Positions 54,496-63,448 of a stretch of DNA of 64,000 nucleotides are shown in pieces (position 1 is the stretch's first letter; each line of letters begins with the position of its first letter). The translations under genes were made by a program, and so were the position numbers. The notes under the pieces were generated by a model. It saw only the letters and a list, made by a program, of their open reading frames with translations. It did no database searches and had not been told where the DNA came from. The stretch covers positions 4,402,001 to 4,466,000 of the forward strand of contig NZ_BAAAWO010000001.1 in assembly GCF_039535115.1 (NCBI RefSeq). The letters are read 5' to 3'. Source of the DNA: Paeniglutamicibacter sulfureus (GTDB lineage: Bacteria; Actinomycetota; Actinomycetes; Actinomycetales; Micrococcaceae).

Positions 54496-55248
54496 TCATA
54501 TGGCTCCTCCCGCCGGACTGCCGACAGTGGGTGCCGGACTCAGTATGGACTTGACCGTGATGCCCTGGCCGAGCTTGCGCTTCGCGCGGCGTTCCAGGGT
54601 GTTCATCAGGAAGGTCAGGACCAGTGCGATGACGAAGTAGCTCAGCAGCCCGACCACGCCGTAGGCAAACACGGTATCGGTGACGCGCTTGAGCTGGTCG
54701 AGGTGGTAGGTGAAGTCGGCAATCGTGATGAAGCTGACGATTGCCGTTCCCTTCATCAGGTGGATGAGCAGGTTGTTCAGGGACGGGATCATCAGGGCCC
54801 AGGCCTGGGGGAAGATCACGCGGTACATCCGCTGCGCGGCGCCCATGCTCAGCGCCGTGGTGGCTTCCCACTGGCCCGTGGAGACCGAATTGATGGAACC
54901 GCGAACGACTTCTGCCCCGTAGGCGCCGTAGTTCAGGCCCAGTCCGATCACGCCGACCAGCAGCGGGTGCAGGTCCATGCCGAGCAAGGGAAGCACGTAG
55001 AACAGCCAGAACAGCTGCACCACCAGCGAGGTGCCGCGGAAGAACTCAATGACGATGCGCGCGGGGATGCGCGCGGCTTTCGATGGATGGGTGGCAGCGA
55101 GGCCCAGCGCCACGGACAGGGCGAAGGCCGCCAACCCGCCCAGGACGGTGAGCTGGACAGTGACCAGAATGCCGTCCAGCAGCCGCGGCATGGCCTCCCC
55201 TAGCGCCGCAAATTTTTCGTCCACAGGTGATGGACTCCTTTGGGTCAT
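54496..55248 (-). CDS. ehuC: ABC permease of an ectoine-type uptake system
   Basis: A 250-residue His/Glu/Gln-type permease. The pieces VTVQLTVLGGLAAFALSVAL, EFFRGTSLVVQLFWLFYVL and EVVRGSINSVSTGQWEATTA to VIFPQAWALMIPSLNN show the standard helices and EAA loop. The C-terminus extends into the overlap with ehuD. Its start lies 117 bp after the ehuB stop, so the binding protein can be made in excess. Confidence 0.85.
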   Translation of the reverse strand: MTQRSPSPVDEKFAALGEAMPRLLDGILVTVQLTVLGGLAAFALSVALGLAATHPSKAARIPARIVIEFFRGTSLVVQLFWLFYVLPLLGMDLHPLLVGVIGLGLNYGAYGAEVVRGSINSVSTGQWEATTALSMGAAQRMYRVIFPQAWALMIPSLNNLLIHLMKGTAIVSFITIADFTYHLDQLKRVTDTVFAYGVVGLLSYFVIALVLTFLMNTLERRAKRKLGQGITVKSILSPAPTVGSPAGGAI

Positions 55249-55365
55249 CGATCTCGTCGGTGTCTCCGGCCGGAGACGGGCAGTCGTTCCGCCATCGCCG
55301 CATGGCGCGGGCGGATCCCGTCGGTGGCACCGGCATCGCTGCCGGCGCCACCGCTCACGGTGCGG

Positions 55366-56301
55366 CTACGGGGCCGGTGTGCCTTCGCAGAGCTCTTCGG
55401 TGGTCAGGTCCTTGGGCGGAAGGTTCTCGGCCGTGAAGCCGTATTCGCCCACGACGGCAAGGTAGGTTTCCTCGGACTCGGTGATCTTGGCCAGGCCCTC
55501 GTTGTAGGCCTCGCGCAGCTCGTCGTCACCTTGGGCGAAGACGGTGGCTCCCGCGCCGATCTGCGGAACCCCGTCGATCTCCTGCACGAAGGCCTCCGTG
55601 ACCTCGACATTGGCGTCCGGGTTCTCATCGGCCATGAAGTTCAGCGAGATCGCGGTCATCGCGAACGCATCGGCACGGCCGTTGTCCACGGTGTCCATGC
55701 CCGTCTGCGCATCCGGAACCGACTGCACTTCAAGGCCCAGGGAATCGGCGTAGCCGGCCTCGATGCCGCCAGCCAGCACCGCGAGCTTGATGTCTTCCCC
55801 GGCATCCATCTTCTCCTTGACGGAGTCGAGGTCGCTCAGGCCCTTCGGGTTGCCCTTTTGGGTCATCAGGGCAGTGGTGTACATGATCTCGGGGTCGGAG
55901 AAGTCGGCGTTGGCGCAACGCTCCGGGAGAATGGACATCCCCGCGCTGACGGCATCGGAGCGGTTGGCAGTCAGGCCGGGAATCAAGCCGTTCCAGTCGA
56001 CCAAGACGGTGTTGACTTCCTTGATTCCCATGTCTCCGAAGATCTTCTTGGCCAGGGCGATCGTGGCGCCGGTGGGCTCGCCGTTCTCCTCGTATGAGTA
56101 CGGGGCTTCGCCGGCGATGGCGACGGTGATGGAGCCCTTGTCCTTCAGTGCCTGCAATTTGCCTTCGCCCGCGGGGGCGGCGGCGGAGCCTCCGGGTTGT
56201 TCGGTGGTGGTTGATCCGGCACAGCCGCTGAGGGCCAGTGACAGGGAGGCTAGGACAACGCCTGTGGCCAGCAACGGCCTGCGAGTGATGCTGCGCTTCA
56301 T
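55366..56301 (-). CDS. ehuB: Ectoine-type substrate-binding lipoprotein
   Basis: The signal peptide ends in LALSGC, a lipobox whose Cys is lipidated, anchoring this solute-binding protein to the membrane. The mature part follows the SBP family 3 fold: GSITVAIAGEAPYSYEENGE, WNGLIPGLTANRSDAVSAGM and RADAFAMTAISLNFMADENP. APYSY and the GLIPGL-R-D-x-x-x-A-G pattern match EhuB-type ectoine binders. The ATG at 56301 has GAAAGAGG upstream. It is the first gene of ehuBCDA. Two palindromes lie about 155-195 bases upstream. Confidence 0.82.
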   Translation of the reverse strand: MKRSITRRPLLATGVVLASLSLALSGCAGSTTTEQPGGSAAAPAGEGKLQALKDKGSITVAIAGEAPYSYEENGEPTGATIALAKKIFGDMGIKEVNTVLVDWNGLIPGLTANRSDAVSAGMSILPERCANADFSDPEIMYTTALMTQKGNPKGLSDLDSVKEKMDAGEDIKLAVLAGGIEAGYADSLGLEVQSVPDAQTGMDTVDNGRADAFAMTAISLNFMADENPDANVEVTEAFVQEIDGVPQIGAGATVFAQGDDELREAYNEGLAKITESEETYLAVVGEYGFTAENLPPKDLTTEELCEGTPAP

Positions 56302-56454
56302 GAGAAACCTCTTTCGGGGTGCGATGGCCAAGCCGCCCCGTGCGCCGGATCCTGTGAAGGGGTTGCGGCACCCGTGTGAGGCAGACCCGACCCGATCGTG
56401 GTGGGTGGTGGTGACGCTCAGTATGGTGTTGATCACGTTAGCCAGAAAAGAATC

Positions 56455-56465
56455 GATTGACAATC
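56455..56465. promoter_or_regulatory. Operator-like palindrome GATTG-A-CAATC
   Basis: An 11-base perfect palindrome in the ehuB control region, 154 bases before the ehuB start and 20 bases from the second site. Confidence 0.55.
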
Positions 56466-56484
56466 CGATGTTCGGGGCGTTGGA

Positions 56485-56494
56485 TTGTTGACAA
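56485..56494. promoter_or_regulatory. GntR-type operator before ehuB
   Basis: TTGTTGACAA, preceded by GA as at the doeA site (GATTGTTGACAA in both). The shared 12-mer links the ehu operon and doeA to one regulator. Confidence 0.65.
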
Positions 56495-56689
56495 AAGCTG
56501 GCAGCGTGCAAGAGGTGCGCTCGAATCCCGGCTGATGTCAGGGAACCAGGCGGCAGGAGGGCTTGTTTCGCCGTGAATCCGGCACCTGCAGGCATAAATC
56601 ACGATTAAGTTACGATTGGGTCTGCCGGTTGGGCCAAGAGGCTGGGGGAGCCGACGCGGCAACACCGGCGAAGGAAGAACGGAGCACCC

Positions 56690-57460
56690 GTGGACATGGG
56701 TCAACAGCCCTCGGCGACAAGCATGGTTCGGGTGCAGCGATCCTCGACGATCGACTTGATAACCAACCAATTGCGCAACGCCATTTACGAGGGCCTGCTC
56801 ATGCCCGGAACCCCCATCCAGGAAGCCCAGGCGGCCAAGCAACTCGGGGTGAGCCGGGGCTCGCTGCGCGAGTCCACCCAGCGGCTCATCCAGGACGGCC
56901 TGCTGGTTTCCATCCCGGGGCAGGGACTGAGTGTGGCCGTCATTCGCCCGGCCGACCTGGAGGAACTCTACGCAACGCGCCTGGTGGTGGAGAGCGCCGC
57001 CATCCGCGTCATCGCCTCACTGCCGGACGCAGGGGAGCGGGCGATTCGCCTCCATGCCGCATCGGCGGTGCTGACCCGCCTGGAGGGTCTCGACGCCAGC
57101 CCCCAAGCCCTCGAATCCCCTCGATCCATCGGCGACGCGGACCTGGACTTCCACTTCGAGATGGTGCAGGCGTCCGGGAACCGTCGCCTGGTCAAGTACA
57201 TGGCCAATCTGGTCGTGGAGACGCGACTGGCCAGCCTCGGCAACCCCGGCGGCTACGTCATTCGCACCGACCTGCACCGGGCCCACCGGGAACGGCTGGA
57301 GCTGGTGCTCGCGGGCGACGGCGAGGGCGCCGTGGACCTGCTCCAACGTCATTTCCGTGACGCCGTCGATCGACTGACCGGGGTGCTGCGCAAGCCGGTC
57401 GCCACGGCGCGGGTCTCCTTCGATGAGGCCGGGCACGAACTGGGACGCATCGGATCCTGA
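56690..57460 (+). CDS. GntR-family regulator, FadR/FCD subgroup (second copy)
   Basis: The winged helix-turn-helix includes LITNQLRNAIYEGLLMPGTP, AAKQLGVSRGSLRESTQRLI and GQGLSVAVI. The FCD domain follows with ELYATRLVVESAAIRVI, DLDFHFEMVQASGNRRL and HRAHRERLELVLAGDGEGAV, carrying the His and Asp metal ligands. The start is GTG 56690 or ATG 56696. It is divergent from ehuB and similar in layout to the regulator at the other end of the locus, so either or both could read the TTGT-ACAA sites. Confidence 0.9.
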   Translation: MDMGQQPSATSMVRVQRSSTIDLITNQLRNAIYEGLLMPGTPIQEAQAAKQLGVSRGSLRESTQRLIQDGLLVSIPGQGLSVAVIRPADLEELYATRLVVESAAIRVIASLPDAGERAIRLHAASAVLTRLEGLDASPQALESPRSIGDADLDFHFEMVQASGNRRLVKYMANLVVETRLASLGNPGGYVIRTDLHRAHRERLELVLAGDGEGAVDLLQRHFRDAVDRLTGVLRKPVATARVSFDEAGHELGRIGS

Positions 57461-57548
57461 CGCCGGACGAACCCCAGCCTCTACCTCATCCGGTCCGTGC
57501 CCGTCACCGACGCGGGAGCGGCCCCGAATTCCCGATACCCTAGAAGTC

Positions 57549-58307
57549 ATGAGTGCACCACTAAAAGTCGCCGTCCTCGGCGCATCGGGACGAATGGGGG
57601 CCGAGGCCGTCAAGGCCGTCGACGCCGCCACGGACATGGAACTTGTTGCAGCGCTGGGTCGCGGAGACAAGCTGGAAGCCATCCTGGAGGCGGGGGCCAC
57701 GCACGTGGTCGACCTGTCGGTCCCGGCCAGTACCGAGGACAACGTGCGCTTCGCTGTCACCCATGGCCTGCATGCCGTGGTCGGAACCACCGGCTGGGAC
57801 GACGCCAAGCGCGAATCCCTCACCAACCTGTTGGCCGAAAACCCCGGCACCGGTGTGCTCATTGCCCCGAACTTCGCCCTCGGGTCGGTGCTGGCTTCGG
57901 CCTTCGCCGCCACGGCGGCACGCTACTTCGAATCGGTGGAAATCATCGAGCTGCACCACCCCAACAAGGTCGATGCCCCCTCGGGCACCGCGGTGCGCAC
58001 CGCGGAACTGATCGCCGCCGAGCGTGCCGCCGCGGGAGTGGCAGCGAGCCCGGATGCCACCGAAACCCAGTTGGACGGCGCCCGCGGCGCCGTGGTGGAC
58101 GGCATCCACGTGCACTCGGTGCGCCTGCGCGGACTGGTTGCCCACCAGGAGGTCCTGCTGGGCGGGGAAGGTGAGCAACTGACGTTGCGCCACGACTCCT
58201 ACGACCGCGCTTCCTTCATGCCCGGCGTGCTGCTGGGCCTGCGCACCGTCGCCTCGCGCCCGGGGCTGACCTACGGCCTTGACGGCTACCTCGAGTTGGG
58301 ACGCTAG
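57549..58307 (+). CDS. dapB: 4-hydroxy-tetrahydrodipicolinate reductase
   Basis: DapB makes tetrahydrodipicolinate in lysine and diaminopimelate synthesis. The NAD(P)-binding motif is VAVLGASGRMGAEAV. GTTGWDD and APNFALGSVLASAFA follow, and the active-site signature ELHHPNKVDAPSGTA with its His pair and Lys is intact. At 252 residues it has normal length. The ATG at 57549 is chosen because the Rossmann strand begins at once; upstream frame is not conserved. Six bases separate it from the next gene. Confidence 0.95.
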   Translation: MSAPLKVAVLGASGRMGAEAVKAVDAATDMELVAALGRGDKLEAILEAGATHVVDLSVPASTEDNVRFAVTHGLHAVVGTTGWDDAKRESLTNLLAENPGTGVLIAPNFALGSVLASAFAATAARYFESVEIIELHHPNKVDAPSGTAVRTAELIAAERAAAGVAASPDATETQLDGARGAVVDGIHVHSVRLRGLVAHQEVLLGGEGEQLTLRHDSYDRASFMPGVLLGLRTVASRPGLTYGLDGYLELGR

Positions 58308-58313
58308 AAAACG

Positions 58314-58760
58314 ATGAAAACCAAGATCTGGGTCGGCGCCATCCTGCTGCTCTTCGTGTTCTACCTGGTCGCCGCGTTCGGCTCGGCCGTGCGCTTCATC
58401 GCCGCCGACGAACCGGTCGCCAAGATCATCGGCGTTGCCGCCTTGGTGGTCCCGCTGGTCGGCGTGTGGATCCTGGTTCGCGAGGTGCTCTTCGGCTCCC
58501 GCACGCAGAAGATGGCCTCGATCCTGGCCAGCGAGGGCCTGCTGCCCGAAGACACCCTGCCGCGCACCCCCTCGGGACGCATCGTCAAGGCCGCCGCCGA
58601 CGAAGACTTCGTGCAGTACAAGGAAGAGGCCGAGGCCAACCCCGAATCCTGGAAGTCCTGGCACCGCCTGGCCCTGGCCTACGACGCCGCGGGGGACCGG
58701 CGCCGCGCCCGCGAGTCGATGCGCACGGCGATCGGCTTCTACCTGGCCGAGGGCAAGTAA
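58314..58760 (+). CDS. Conserved membrane protein with a TPR-like tail, downstream of dapB
   Basis: Two hydrophobic helices at the N-terminus (IWVGAILLLFVFYLVAAFGS and IIGVAALVVPLVGVWILVRE) are followed by a cytosolic part ending SWKSWHRLALAYDAAGDRRR then ARESMRTAIGF, the pattern of one tetratricopeptide repeat. It directly follows dapB, six bases away, as in related actinobacteria. Function unknown. Confidence 0.75.
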   Translation: MKTKIWVGAILLLFVFYLVAAFGSAVRFIAADEPVAKIIGVAALVVPLVGVWILVREVLFGSRTQKMASILASEGLLPEDTLPRTPSGRIVKAAADEDFVQYKEEAEANPESWKSWHRLALAYDAAGDRRRARESMRTAIGFYLAEGK

Positions 58761-58779
58761 ACAGCCCGAGGCACGATCG

Positions 58780-58822
58780 ATGCCCCCTGGAGCGGTTCTT
58801 CCCGAACCACATCAGGGGGCAT
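58780..58822 (+). terminator. Terminator after the dapB operon
   Basis: ATGCCCCCTG and CAGGGGGCAT pair across a 23-base loop, followed by TTTCC. Confidence 0.8.
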
Positions 58823-59016
58823 TTCCATGTCCGGGGGCCGCATCTCTGGACGCGGTGCCACGCATCGTCTTGGATGGTTCAATGGCCACCCGGTGAAGGG
58901 CGTCGGCGCGGTTCAAGTGCCATTCATGCCGAATTCATTTCCCGGTGATCGAATCTGATCGGGCTATACGCCGTGCGCCACCGCGTCACGGAGAGACAGA
59001 CGACTGAGGGAAATCC

Positions 59017-60936
59017 ATGAAGAAAAGCGCAACGGCGGCTTTCGCCACCGTGACCTTGGCAGCGGCGATGGCCGTGGGGACGATGGTTCCGGCCACGGCA
59101 GCAGTCACCGAAACGACTCCCATCGAAAAAATCCAGGGCACGGGTGCCGCGAGCGGGATGGTTGGCCAGCAGGTCTCCGTTCGCGCGGTGGTCACCGGCG
59201 CCTACGCCGAGGGCGGCATCCGCGGCTTCTACATCCAAAGTGCGGGCAGCGGAAGTGAGATTTCCCCCGAGGGCAGTTCGGGAATCTTCGTCTACTCGCC
59301 AAGCGGAGTGGGCAAGGTTGCCGTGGGCGACCACGTGGAGGTCACCGGGACGGTCGGCGAATACTTCCGACTGACCCAGGTCAGTGCCTCGGCTTCCGGC
59401 ATTGAGGTGCTCAGCGAACCGGCCGATGCCGTCAAGCCCCTGGCCATCGACATCCCCTCCTCGGACGCCGATCGCGAGCGCTTCGAATCCATGTTGATCG
59501 ATCCGCAGGGACAGTGGACGGTGGCCGACAACTATTCGCTGAACCAGTTCGGCGAGATGACCCTCGCCGAAGGCACCAGCGAGATCCTTCCCGGCGAGCG
59601 CACCCTGCGCCAGGCCACCGATGCCTTTGCCCCGGGCAGTGCCCAGGCCCAAGCCCTGGAAGCCGAGAATGAGCGGCGGGCCGTGGTGCTGGATGACGGC
59701 GCCACCTTGAACTTCCTCGGTGCGCGAGCCAACAAGTCCGTTCCGCTTCCGTATCTTTCGGCGGGGCATCGTGTCAGCGTCGGTGCCCAGGCCACCTTCA
59801 CCTCTCCGGTGATCATGGACTACCGCTATGACCTGTGGCGGATGCAGCCGCAGGGGCAGGTTATCGGGGCAGAGGATGCCGATATCCCGGCGTCCTTCGC
59901 GCAAGCCCCGGCCGAGGCGCCGGCGGAGGTAGGCGGAAACGTCACCGTCGGCAGCTTCAATGTCCTGAACTACTTCACCACCACCGGGGACCAGCTTTCC
60001 GGGTGCACCTACTACACCGATCGGGAAGGCCAGCCGGTCACCGTGCGCGGAGGCTGCGACGCACGCGGTGCCGCCAATGGCCAGAGCCTCGAGCGCCAGC
60101 AGGCCAAGATCGTCTCGGCGCTGAACAAGTTCGACGCCGACGTGGTGGTCTTGGAAGAGATTGAAAACTCCGCCCGCTTTGGGCTCGAGCGCGATGAAGC
60201 GCTCGCCACCTTGGTGCATGCGCTGAACCGGGCCGCCGGCAAGCAGCAGTGGAAGTTCGTGCCAAGCCCCGCGGCAGTCCCGGAAGACGAGGACGTCATT
60301 CGCACCGCGATGATCTACAAGAACAACGCGGTGAAGCCCATTGACGAGTCGGTCATCCTGGATGATGCGGCGTTCGACAATGCACGTGACCCCCTGGCGC
60401 AGGCATTCCAGCGCGTTGGCGGAAATGTCCAGAGCCGCTTCCTGATTCTGGCGAACCACTTCAAGTCCAAGGGCTCGGATCCCAAGGACGGCTCGGACAA
60501 CGCCGACAAGGGCGACGGCGCCGGGGCCTGGAACGCCGCGCGCGTCGAGCAGGCCGAGGCCCTGGTGGACTTCGCCGAAGGACTGAAGAAGGAGCGCAAC
60601 ACCAACAAGGTGCTGCTGGCCGGGGACTTCAACGCGTACTCCGCCGAGGAGCCGATCCAGGTGCTGGCCGAGGCCGGATACGTGGATCTCGGAGCCGGCG
60701 CGGATACCCGTTCCTACTTGTTCGGGGGCCGGACCGGCTCCCTGGACCATATTTTGGGTTCGCGCGAGGTTGCGCAGCAGGTCACCGGTGAAACGATCTG
60801 GAACATCAACGCCACCGAGTCGGTGGCGTACGAGTACAGCCGCTACAACTACAACGTGGCGCAGCTGTTCTCCCCGGACCAGTTCCGCTCCTCGGACCAT
60901 GATCCGGTGCTTGTGGGGCTGCAGTTGGATAAGTAG
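59017..60936 (+). CDS. Secreted ExeM/NucH-like endonuclease (EEP fold)
   Basis: A Sec signal peptide (KKSATAAFATVTLAAAMAVG, cleavage after ATA) leads a 639-residue exported protein. Residues 35-130 are an OB-fold-like domain (VGQQVSVRAVVTGAYAEGGI, DHVEVTGTVGEYFRLTQV) as in YhcR-type nucleases. From residue 305 the endonuclease/exonuclease/phosphatase domain begins with VTVGSFNVLNYFTTTG. It contains ADVVVLEEIEN (metal Glu), ILANHFKSKGSD, VLLAGDFNAYSAEEP (Asp-Asn pair) and the final SSDHDPVLVGL. It should degrade extracellular DNA for nutrients or phosphate. No cell-wall anchor follows. Confidence 0.88.
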   Translation: MKKSATAAFATVTLAAAMAVGTMVPATAAVTETTPIEKIQGTGAASGMVGQQVSVRAVVTGAYAEGGIRGFYIQSAGSGSEISPEGSSGIFVYSPSGVGKVAVGDHVEVTGTVGEYFRLTQVSASASGIEVLSEPADAVKPLAIDIPSSDADRERFESMLIDPQGQWTVADNYSLNQFGEMTLAEGTSEILPGERTLRQATDAFAPGSAQAQALEAENERRAVVLDDGATLNFLGARANKSVPLPYLSAGHRVSVGAQATFTSPVIMDYRYDLWRMQPQGQVIGAEDADIPASFAQAPAEAPAEVGGNVTVGSFNVLNYFTTTGDQLSGCTYYTDREGQPVTVRGGCDARGAANGQSLERQQAKIVSALNKFDADVVVLEEIENSARFGLERDEALATLVHALNRAAGKQQWKFVPSPAAVPEDEDVIRTAMIYKNNAVKPIDESVILDDAAFDNARDPLAQAFQRVGGNVQSRFLILANHFKSKGSDPKDGSDNADKGDGAGAWNAARVEQAEALVDFAEGLKKERNTNKVLLAGDFNAYSAEEPIQVLAEAGYVDLGAGADTRSYLFGGRTGSLDHILGSREVAQQVTGETIWNINATESVAYEYSRYNYNVAQLFSPDQFRSSDHDPVLVGLQLDK

Positions 60937-60951
60937 AAGGATCCTGGGAAG

Positions 60952-60987
60952 CGCCCGGTGGACAATATCCGTCCGCTGGGCGTTTTT
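60952..60987 (+). terminator. Terminator after the nuclease gene
   Basis: CGCCCGGTGGAC pairs with GTCCGCTGGGCG with two mismatches and is followed by TTTTT. Confidence 0.85.
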
Positions 60988-61036
60988 CCGTTAAGGGGTG
61001 CATCGGCAAACGCGCGCCTCTGCCTATGCTGGGAGC

Positions 61037-61417
61037 ATGGAAACCGTCCTGCACCTGACCGAATTTAGTTCATGGGAACGCGCCCAGACCGCCGGCGAGT
61101 ATCGACAATCGACCCGGGGCGCAACGCTGGCCAAGGTCGGTTTCATCCACTGTTCGTCCCCGGGGCAGCTCCCGGTGGTCGCCGGCCACATCTACCCCGA
61201 TTTCTCCGGCGAGCTGGTGGTGCTGGAGCTGGACGCCGCAGCGATTGCCGCCGCGGGAAGAGAGATCCGCTTGGAGGACGGCGGTGACGGGGAATTGTTT
61301 CCCCACCTCTACGGCGTGCTGAGGACCGAGTGGGTGCGGAAGACGCACCGGGCGGCGATGGTCGCCGGGGAATTGTCGGTCCCGGGCCTCGAACGCCGGA
61401 CCGGGAGCATCACGTGA
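61037..61417 (+). CDS. DUF952 family protein
   Basis: The 126-residue protein begins VLHLTEFSSWERAQTAGEYR and continues VGFIHCSSPGQLPVVAGHIY and FPHLYGVLRTEWV. HLT, GFIHCS and FPHLYG are the DUF952 signatures; the fold is related to ADP-ribosyl-binding RES/ART-like proteins according to family descriptions, but no activity is established. The ATG at 61037 has GGGAGC upstream. Its stop overlaps the next start (GTGA). Confidence 0.85.
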   Translation: METVLHLTEFSSWERAQTAGEYRQSTRGATLAKVGFIHCSSPGQLPVVAGHIYPDFSGELVVLELDAAAIAAAGREIRLEDGGDGELFPHLYGVLRTEWVRKTHRAAMVAGELSVPGLERRTGSIT

Positions 61418-61707
61418 CCACGCCATCACCGCAGGAAAGGAGCGTTCCGCCCCGCGGCCGGAAGCTGCTTGCCACTTGGATCCTCATGGGCCTTGCCGTG
61501 GCCATCACGTTGCTGTTGCCCGACTGGGGCGGAAGCGGGGCCCTGTTGCCCGCGTGGTTCATGGTCGCGCCAGTGCTTCTGGGACTGGGTGGTGCCTGGC
61601 TTGCCTGGCGCGCGGGGTCGCTGGGCTGGGCCATCGCCTCGGGCCTGCTGGGGCTGGTGCTGGTGCCGGGCCTGTTGCAGACCGTTACCCTCGTCTCCGG
61701 CCCATAG
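61414..61707 (+). CDS. Small membrane protein
   Basis: 97 residues with three hydrophobic helices (LLATWILMGLAVAITLLLP, ALLPAWFMVAPVLLGLGGAW, GWAIASGLLGLVLVPGLLQ) after a polar N-terminus. The GTG at 61414 overlaps the DUF952 stop, so the genes are coupled. No family recognised. Confidence 0.65.
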   Translation: MTTPSPQERSVPPRGRKLLATWILMGLAVAITLLLPDWGGSGALLPAWFMVAPVLLGLGGAWLAWRAGSLGWAIASGLLGLVLVPGLLQTVTLVSGP

Positions 61708-61767
61708 GCCGACGAAGGGGGTGACATATCGTGGAAGCGGCAGGCCCGAATCTGTAGGGTGGCAGAC

Positions 61768-62268
61768 ATGAGGAACTTTGGGGGAGAAACGTCCACGCTT
61801 CGCGTGCTCCGGTTTAGTGAGGAGGAATTGCTGGCGCGGGCCACCTTGGGAAATATGAACTGGCCGGGGCCACGGTTCACGCTCGAGCAAATCGAGCAGA
61901 TTCCTGCCATCGCCCACTATTTCACGCGGTGGCCCGGGAAGGACGACTTCGGCCTGGTGGCCGAAGACCCGGACGGAAAAGCCGTTGGCGTCGTTTGGCT
62001 GCGCTATTTCGACCCGACGGACCCGGGCTACGGCTTTGTCGCCGAGTCGATCCCCGAACTCTGCGTCTGGGTTGCCGAGGGGCAACGCGGCCGGGGGCTC
62101 GGAACCCGACTGATTGCCGGAATCCTCGAACAGGCACGTTCCCAGGCACTGCCCGCGATCAGCCTCAGCGTCGAAGCGGGAAACCCCGCACGATCGGTCT
62201 ATGAGCGTCTCGGGTTCGTTCCCGCCGGACCGTATTTCGACGAGGGCACCCTCCTCCTTCGCCTCTGA
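61768..62268 (+). CDS. GNAT-family N-acetyltransferase
   Basis: LCVWVAEGQRGRGLGTRLIA is the acetyl-CoA-binding motif A (V-x5-R-G-x-G-x), and ISLSVEAGNPARSVYERLGF is motif B. The N-terminus (LRVLRFSEEELLARA, PGPRFTLEQIEQ) fits the substrate side. Start ATG 61768 is preferred over GTG 61759. The acceptor substrate is unknown. Confidence 0.85.
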   Translation: MRNFGGETSTLRVLRFSEEELLARATLGNMNWPGPRFTLEQIEQIPAIAHYFTRWPGKDDFGLVAEDPDGKAVGVVWLRYFDPTDPGYGFVAESIPELCVWVAEGQRGRGLGTRLIAGILEQARSQALPAISLSVEAGNPARSVYERLGFVPAGPYFDEGTLLLRL

Positions 62269-62393
62269 GCCTGCACCCGCTCCGTGCCCGGTACAGGTGC
62301 GGCCGCAGCTCCGGGGCTCGACGACCCGACCCGCACCACATGTGCGGGGAGCGGCTCCAGGATCGGAACCGGGCGCGGTCTTGGACGGACCCC

Positions 62394-62777
62394 TCAGCTA
62401 AACGGTCCGTCGCCGAGCTGTTCCATGGCGGGGAGCCGCTCATCCGGAACGTCGAACGTCATGTAGTCCACCGAGTGCAGGAGCCCGTCCACGGCCCATA
62501 GGTTCAGGTGCCCCAGCGCAACGTCTCCATCATGGACGTCCACGGTCGCGAACGGCCCGCCCGATCGCTTCGGAATCCTGGGAAGATTCAGGTGCCCTGG
62601 AATATCGACCAGAAAGCATTCGCACTCCTCGGACTCCCGCCCGCCCCAGCGGGCTTGGGCCGCCTGTTCGCGTGCCTCCGTTGTTCCGGGCCATTTCCCC
62701 GAGCACAGGATCTCCAGCAGGGCGCGCTCGTGGGGACTCAGTGGGTCGCCCGGCATTCGCCGCGGGTCGTTCTTCAT
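62394..62777 (-). CDS. Hypothetical protein
   Basis: A 127-residue frame starting MKNDPRRMPGDPLSPHERAL and continuing ECFLVDIPGHLNLPRIPKRS, VALGHLNLWAVDGLLHSVDY and VPDERLPAMEQL. The composition and steady codon bias suggest a real gene, and the last part resembles small proteins that judge sequence-independent binding surfaces, but I recognise no family. The ATG at 62777 is chosen for its GGTGCG context; an earlier ATG at 62852 is possible. Confidence 0.6.
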   Translation of the reverse strand: MKNDPRRMPGDPLSPHERALLEILCSGKWPGTTEAREQAAQARWGGRESEECECFLVDIPGHLNLPRIPKRSGGPFATVDVHDGDVALGHLNLWAVDGLLHSVDYMTFDVPDERLPAMEQLGDGPFS

Positions 62778-62867
62778 CGCACCTAGGTTTCGGTCGTGGA
62801 TTGCGTCATGCCGCCTCAACCGGCGGCCTTCGGGGGCATGTACCGCCGTCAAACCATCCTTACAGGT

Positions 62868-63344
62868 CTAGGTGGCCGGCGGGGCACCTTCGGCCGGTGC
62901 CCGTTTCTCGAGCAGCTTCACCAGCGGAATGCATGCCAGCAGCAGAATGCTGGCGAAGACGGCGGCCACCAGTGCCGGCACCGCTTCGGTGAACACGATG
63001 CCGTACAGCGCGGCCAGGATCACGACACCACTCAGTGTGGACACCGCCTCCCTGAGGACCGCGTGCCGTTGCGCCATGTTCCTGCGCAGGATCAGCTCGA
63101 CAATATCGCTGATGACCAGCCACGCAACCAGGATCCCCACCATGATCAATGCCGCCCAAGGTGCTACCCCGGGGCGGACGGCGTCAAATCCGTACATCAG
63201 GCAGGCACCTGCGTAGCCGCCGAACAGGGGCGCGGCAACGAGCGCCACGTTGGAGAACACCCAGAGCCCCAGCAGGAACTTCTCGCCGACGTTCAGCGGC
63301 GGCAGGCGTTCGTCTGGCCGGGGTGTGGTCTCCATGTTCTTCAC
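62868..63344 (-). CDS. Conserved membrane protein, four helices
   Basis: 158 residues with four hydrophobic segments: FLLGLWVFSNVALVAAPLFG, APWAALIMVGILVAWLVISD, STLSGVVILAALYGIVF and VAAVFASILLLACIPLV. Charged loops separate them (IVELILRRNMAQRHA). The start is ATG 63344 or 63335. No family recognised; function unknown. Confidence 0.65.
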   Translation of the reverse strand: MKNMETTPRPDERLPPLNVGEKFLLGLWVFSNVALVAAPLFGGYAGACLMYGFDAVRPGVAPWAALIMVGILVAWLVISDIVELILRRNMAQRHAVLREAVSTLSGVVILAALYGIVFTEAVPALVAAVFASILLLACIPLVKLLEKRAPAEGAPPAT

Positions 63345-63448
63345 GGTTTCACATCACTACACGCCGAGGAAGACGACACACCGCTCCACAGGTCTGGGCG
63401 GTCAGGGGGGATTCCGGGCCGCTGGAAGGCGATCGCGCCGCTGCCTCC

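Larger units (their letters stand above)
56302..56689. other. Divergent control region between ehuB and the second GntR regulator
   Basis: 388 bp without a gene. It contains two operator-like palindromes and should carry promoters for both the ehu operon and the regulator. Confidence 0.6.

Noticed and set aside
58924..60900. A 658-codon open frame opposite the secreted nuclease gene
   Set aside because: A codon-bias shadow; the nuclease on the plus strand has a signal peptide and full catalytic motifs.
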